Shown here: positions 34,601 to 37,067 of the stretch, piece by piece
Position numbering within the stretch: the first letter of the stretch is position 1
How the letters are laid out: the number at the start of each line of letters is the position of its first letter
Assembly: GCA_002254365.1 (NCBI GenBank)
Contig: NIUT01000079.1
Coordinates: 1-37,067 of the forward strand
DNA length: 37,067 nucleotides
Direction: 5' to 3'
DNA from: Nitrospira sp. UW-LDO-01
GTDB taxonomy: Bacteria; Nitrospirota; Nitrospiria; Nitrospirales; Nitrospiraceae
Notes under the pieces: model-generated
What the model was told of the DNA's origin: nothing
The model's input: only the letters and a program-made list of their open reading frames with translations
The model's database searches: none
Made by a program: the position numbers and the translations under genes

Positions 34601-36183
34601 TGCAGCCGCCGCAGGATGTTCTGCGACGCGCCGAGGCGCTGATGAGGAATCGACAGGCTGCGTGTTTTCAGCATTACGTCAGCGATGGCTTCAATCGCTT
34701 GCATCGCGGCGTCCCCCAGCACAGGATCGGCTCGCACGATGGTATCGAGATAGTGTTGTGCCAGCGCTTGGCTGGTCACTACGTTGAAGCTGCCTTCACG
34801 CTGGGCCAGTTCGACAAATAGGGCCAGTTCACGAGGGTTTTGGATCAGTTGACGGGTGATGGTATCAATAGTGATTGAATCGATTCCGAACTTGTCGAGT
34901 AACGGCGTGACTTCAGCCTCCCAGTCCAGTGGTGCGCACTGTAATTCGCAATCCCACTGCCGTGCGGCAATGCGCCGGTCGTATTTGCGGTCGAAGTCTC
35001 GGCAAGCTGTGATAACAGTGACATTGGGAATTCGCAGCAGCCGGTCAATTTGTGCAAGGAAGTACGTCAATATGTTGTGTTCGCGGGCGATGGATAAGAC
35101 ATCCAGTGAGTCGATGACCACAACCACATGCACGTCTTCCGCCAAGCGGCCGGTCTGCTCTACCCACTGTTCTGGCAGGCCCTGTGCCTGGCGATCCCGC
35201 GCCGTCGCCAGGTCGGCGAATTCGCGTGACTGGATGAAAAGTGGCACAAGGTCCGTTTGGGTTTGTATGCGCTGCTCCAGTGCTTCTTGCAGACTCAGCA
35301 TTACACAGGTCTTGCCGGAACCCGGGAGCCCCGTAAGCAAGATGGCACGTTTCCTGGCATCGATGGCAGCCAGGAGTTCATTCACAACCGGGCTCAAAAT
35401 GCGCTGTCCGGCAATGTCCCTATGCCACGTCCTGCCGATAGCTGAGGTGCTGGCAAATGATGTGCGCACCTGTGAAATAGACATCGCTGGAACCAGCATC
35501 GCTCCAGCGTGATGGAGAATGTCTTTGAGGTCGCCTTTGGTTAGGCGATGCTGGGTGGAAGCGGACAGGTTGCCGCCTTCCATACGTCCTCCAAGCTTGT
35601 CTAGGCGTATCCAGAGGGCGTCGAAGGCTGCATTTGAGTTGCTTGCCATTTGGCGCAAACGTTCACGGAGTAAAGACTCCAGGCGATCAAAATCTTGACT
35701 GATCGTAAAGGTGGTGCGGCGCAGGAATTCATAGGTCGGGAGGTCGGGAGCCCCATCAGCAATGAGAGCGGCCAAATCGCTATTTGTTTTTGTGTGCTCT
35801 TTGGTCAACTGCTTATGATAGTCGGCCTCATTGTCATGGAGGGTGCTGTATTCTTGTAGTTTAGCGAGTGCGCCAAAATTGCTGCGCGAATAGAAGCAAA
35901 CTTGGTCTTGTTGATTTCTAGCCAGTACCAGAGAAGCCTTGTACAGCTCGTCCGAAAGATCGGCCATCGACCATGCGCTGAAATCGGCCTGGTTCTTTTT
36001 GCACTCGCAACAAATCAGGGAGCCGTCGGATCTGCCAATTACGACATCATCTACCGGGTAGGTTGTCGAATCTATTTCAAGCCATTGAAATTCGGGATCG
36101 GACAGGACAGTCAATGCCCAGTCGAGGGCGATCAGCGTCTGATAAATATCGCCTCGGTTGGAGCGTATTCCTGCGACACTCAT
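31615..36183 (-). CDS. STAND-type NTPase with N-terminal PD-(D/E)XK nuclease (Avs-like, putative antiphage)
   Basis: A 1522-residue protein in three parts. Residues 1-130 resemble the Cap4/DUF4297 type of PD-(D/E)XK nuclease: RGDIYQTLIAL, then VDDVVIG (Asp45/Asp46) and CCECKKNQ (Glu60, Lys62). Residues about 255-560 are a STAND P-loop NTPase: GLPGSGKT (285-292), VVVVIDSLD (Asp358, Asp361) and ITACRDFD (sensor Arg395), followed by a winged-helix-like part. The remaining 950 residues are helical repeats without recognised motif, the usual site of target recognition. This layout matches antiviral STAND (Avs) proteins that sense a phage protein and cut DNA. It stands alone beside IS remnants. The ATG has only weak AGGG upstream. 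Antiphage activity is inferred. Confidence 0.8.
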   Translation of the reverse strand: MSVAGIRSNRGDIYQTLIALDWALTVLSDPEFQWLEIDSTTYPVDDVVIGRSDGSLICCECKKNQADFSAWSMADLSDELYKASLVLARNQQDQVCFYSRSNFGALAKLQEYSTLHDNEADYHKQLTKEHTKTNSDLAALIADGAPDLPTYEFLRRTTFTISQDFDRLESLLRERLRQMASNSNAAFDALWIRLDKLGGRMEGGNLSASTQHRLTKGDLKDILHHAGAMLVPAMSISQVRTSFASTSAIGRTWHRDIAGQRILSPVVNELLAAIDARKRAILLTGLPGSGKTCVMLSLQEALEQRIQTQTDLVPLFIQSREFADLATARDRQAQGLPEQWVEQTGRLAEDVHVVVVIDSLDVLSIAREHNILTYFLAQIDRLLRIPNVTVITACRDFDRKYDRRIAARQWDCELQCAPLDWEAEVTPLLDKFGIDSITIDTITRQLIQNPRELALFVELAQREGSFNVVTSQALAQHYLDTIVRADPVLGDAAMQAIEAIADVMLKTRSLSIPHQRLGASQNILRRLHSLNVLQETHDGNVTFGHQTLLDVLVISGAVRKGITLNEFINDLPPVPFVRPSIRSFVDQLATGDRREFRKQIRTVLTSFAAFHIRRLVAEAFAQQIPQDDDWPLIRDLRNAHREVFQVIYTQAAAIEWHRFWFTHLVPVLKDTRDAEGFTAHVHRVTQWKNGDAAGVLKFWMDALALDWLDSNGIATQLELSLSKFQAENLSMIVPLLECLLNRPRSEHSLLGHAVARCVAADAVDDRLLWRYIAGDISKDDVMKFHFDNKLHCQLHEFGGGNDNFLKQRMVRSPILLNLAVEAIEQWGQIKSLRYREPQIGYRSGYLHNSSYGDIHTQIDDSHLSSERILLDAIEAAILDHATKHSDWWQKNRERLCFNHEGALCYFGVCAVTISPEPNLDLIGLLLCDKNLLEFELSFELCALIQSAFIHLDDAIQDAVMTAIQALWEGSATDEGARFWILKKRAEYISAIPCHLRSAEVQAILDVYEKTNGPLARQPSIGMRGGTVSAPFSFEVFQNVSDAGVIRLLAHYADYHREFDDFLVGGEREVGAQLCEASSRHPLRFLGLMITHWANISAGFRDDIMQGIANYLAHRYGNLQAHGTWVPREEPDAQVLASQILDELERHPTHWQLNRSTAKALEACAHVIQDTHTAARLVYLATGFEELREESTIHGDSIDLLTTGINMMSGNIAEALMISANNLEERGVALPELLPQVLRRLASNKHPAIRALILRRLPYLQSRNPELGWELFHLALQDAAGLWQYAERCLYYAHHDHFQKVAPLLERIRREGNKEDMETWGRISTLAALTGHIDLAELLSKLSTLKIAEAWQGAAQVWTQPENIQHHREQCLAGIEAGLNADSHHAVTVARLVNNIFRCNTPPIFIPTELIRLFFSVVENDSEHKHHPPFGFDEWLNATSQRDPETAIAATEIYLRYVSRAKPYFYDDENRLVQLMTRLFAEAEEREESDHGAMLQRVVSVQDLLLSLGVNSISDWLKAAERQ

Positions 36184-36385
36184 TTAGCCGTCACCCTATC
36201 CTGTATTATTCACATTCCCTATTACAGAAGATATGTCCCTATGATTATCTCCATTGGAGCAGTTGTTACTGCCATAATTCGCATTTGTAGGCCAAAAAAG
36301 AAAGTGGAGCTATGCCCGACCATTGGATAAAGAACATATAGTGTTTCATCTTGCGGCGTCGACTTCTTGCTCTCAGTCGCATCTG
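36184..36385. other. AT-rich intergenic stretch upstream of the STAND gene
   Basis: About 200 nt that should carry the STAND promoter. A TAATAC at about 36205 could be a -10, but no good -35 was found. I see no gene. Confidence 0.3.
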
Positions 36386-36577
36386 TCACTCTCTAGGATC
36401 AATGTAGAGCATTAAATGTGGGGAATCTTTTATATCGTTGCCTATTTCCAACCACTCATCACCGCACCCCATCCCTAGATTTTCCCCGTATCGTACTCGC
36501 AGCGGGGAAGAGACCGCACAACCTAACAGGTCTGCAACCCTCACCTGCTGCTCCTTATCATCCGACAAATCGCCCAC
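36386..36577 (-). CDS. Possible small acidic protein, 63 residues
   Basis: From a GTG at 36577 (AGGAAG just upstream) the frame reads VGDLSDDKEQQVRVADLLGC through LGMGCGDEWLEIGNDIKDS to IDPRE. Beyond the DCC gene, which it overlaps by 20 nt, the composition is protein-like and acidic, unlike an antisense shadow. It could be a real small gene or the tail of a decayed one. No family is recognised. Confidence 0.3.
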   Translation of the reverse strand: MGDLSDDKEQQVRVADLLGCAVSSPLRVRYGENLGMGCGDEWLEIGNDIKDSPHLMLYIDPRE

Positions 36578-36995
36578 GTGCTTCCTGAGTTGGAACTCGA
36601 GAAGTCGCCACCCGGCCCATCCACCGATACCGATGACGCGCCACGAAATCATAGACCGCATCGCGTAGGGAAACCGGCACCAGCACGCCCACATAATAGA
36701 AGGGCCACCACCAGGAGAGTTGTCGTAGCACCCTCAGAGCCGCAGCGGACTTGGTATAGACATGGCCTTCTTCCAGCAAGAGGAAGGTTTGATAGTCCGT
36801 AGTGGGCAGATCCAGATCACGGAGGATGCGTTGCGCCTGTTCGGACTGGAGTGTCCCGAACTTGAACCGCCGATTTGGATCATGGGCGATCGCGAAGTTC
36901 ACCCAGCCATTGCACCAGTTGCAGACGCCGTCGAAGAGAATCAGCCGTTCGCACTTGGTCCATTCATGTACGAGAGGATCAAGCTGGTCGTTCAT
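36558..36995 (-). CDS. DCC-family thiol-disulfide oxidoreductase (DUF393)
   Basis: A 145-residue protein with the family motif LILFDGVCNWCNGWVNF (Cys pair of DxxCxxC type, about residues 25 and 28) and the usual RHRYRWMGR segment before a VPTQEARGRF end. DCC proteins have a thioredoxin-like fold; their substrates are mostly unknown. Its ATG overlaps the stop of an upstream gene (ATGA), so it is the second gene of an operon. Confidence 0.9.
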   Translation of the reverse strand: MNDQLDPLVHEWTKCERLILFDGVCNWCNGWVNFAIAHDPNRRFKFGTLQSEQAQRILRDLDLPTTDYQTFLLLEEGHVYTKSAAALRVLRQLSWWWPFYYVGVLVPVSLRDAVYDFVARHRYRWMGRVATSRVPTQEARGRFVG

Positions 36996-37067
36996 TGGAC
37001 TGTTTGGCCATCCGTCTGCCTGAGCTTGCCAAAAACTCTGAGCCAGAGAAACCCAGCGGTTCCTGCG
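36992..37067 (-). CDS. 3' end of an unidentified gene (partial)
   Basis: The last 24 codons (AGTAGFLWLRVFGKLRQTDG and QTVQ, then TGA) of a gene that begins outside the window. The stop overlaps the start of the DCC gene as ATGA, which supports this frame. Too short to identify. Confidence 0.45.
   Translation of the reverse strand, partial: AGTAGFLWLRVFGKLRQTDGQTVQ

Noticed and set aside
34856..35512. 218-codon plus-strand frame inside the STAND gene
   Set aside because: Antisense to the P-loop region; Ser/Arg-rich shadow.

Overview
The window looks like a chromosomal segment of a complete-ammonia-oxidising (comammox) Nitrospira. Three things point there: the 5' end of amoC at the left edge, a full hydroxylamine oxidation cluster (haoA-haoB-cycA-cycB), and amoD/amoE-type and copCD genes between them. 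The species assignment is an inference from gene content; no search was run.

Region 1 (1-5 kb, minus strand) is the ammonia monooxygenase accessory block. Read in transcription order it is an amoE-like gene, two amoD-like paralogues, copC, a copD fused to a cytochrome c and a thioredoxin-like domain, and then amoC running off the window. Two promoter-like sites and a tandem repeat lie upstream of amoC. Region 2 (5.2-8.2 kb, plus strand) has a pair of bacterioferritin subunits with unequal ferroxidase sites, an unknown polytopic membrane protein behind an FNR-like palindrome, and a YiiM-type MOSC protein. A 16-bp perfect hairpin separates it from region 3.

Region 3 (8.3-19.7 kb, minus strand) holds the complete cytochrome c maturation system I (ccmA-ccmI, mostly translationally coupled), followed by haoA, haoB, cycA (c554) and cycB (cM552). 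haoA has its own near-consensus sigma70 promoter (TTGACA, 17 bp, TATATT). The ccm genes would attach heme to the 16 or more c-heme sites encoded alongside. The logic is ammonia to hydroxylamine (Amo), hydroxylamine oxidation (Hao), and electrons through c554 and cM552 to quinone.

Region 4 (19.9-27.3 kb) is mixed: a DUF1269 protein, a dicarboxylate/amino-acid symporter divergent from a short MarR regulator, a 26-codon membrane ORF, a small lipoprotein, a CNT nucleoside transporter, an outer-membrane beta-barrel protein, and a small secreted protein with GGQAG-type repeats. A clear fluoride riboswitch with terminator precedes the last gene, but no fluoride exporter is nearby.

Region 5 (27.4-37 kb) is accessory DNA. 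It contains a decayed IS481-family element with both terminal inverted repeats, next to a broken copy of a gene that is intact 1.3 kb further on; a secreted Lys/Glu/Ala-rich protein; an IS5-family remnant fused to a second copy of the 3' end of the nucleoside transporter gene; and a 1522-residue STAND-type NTPase with an N-terminal PD-(D/E)XK nuclease domain that looks like an Avs-type antiphage sensor. The window ends in a DCC-family thiol oxidoreductase and the tail of another gene. No tRNA, rRNA or CRISPR array was seen.
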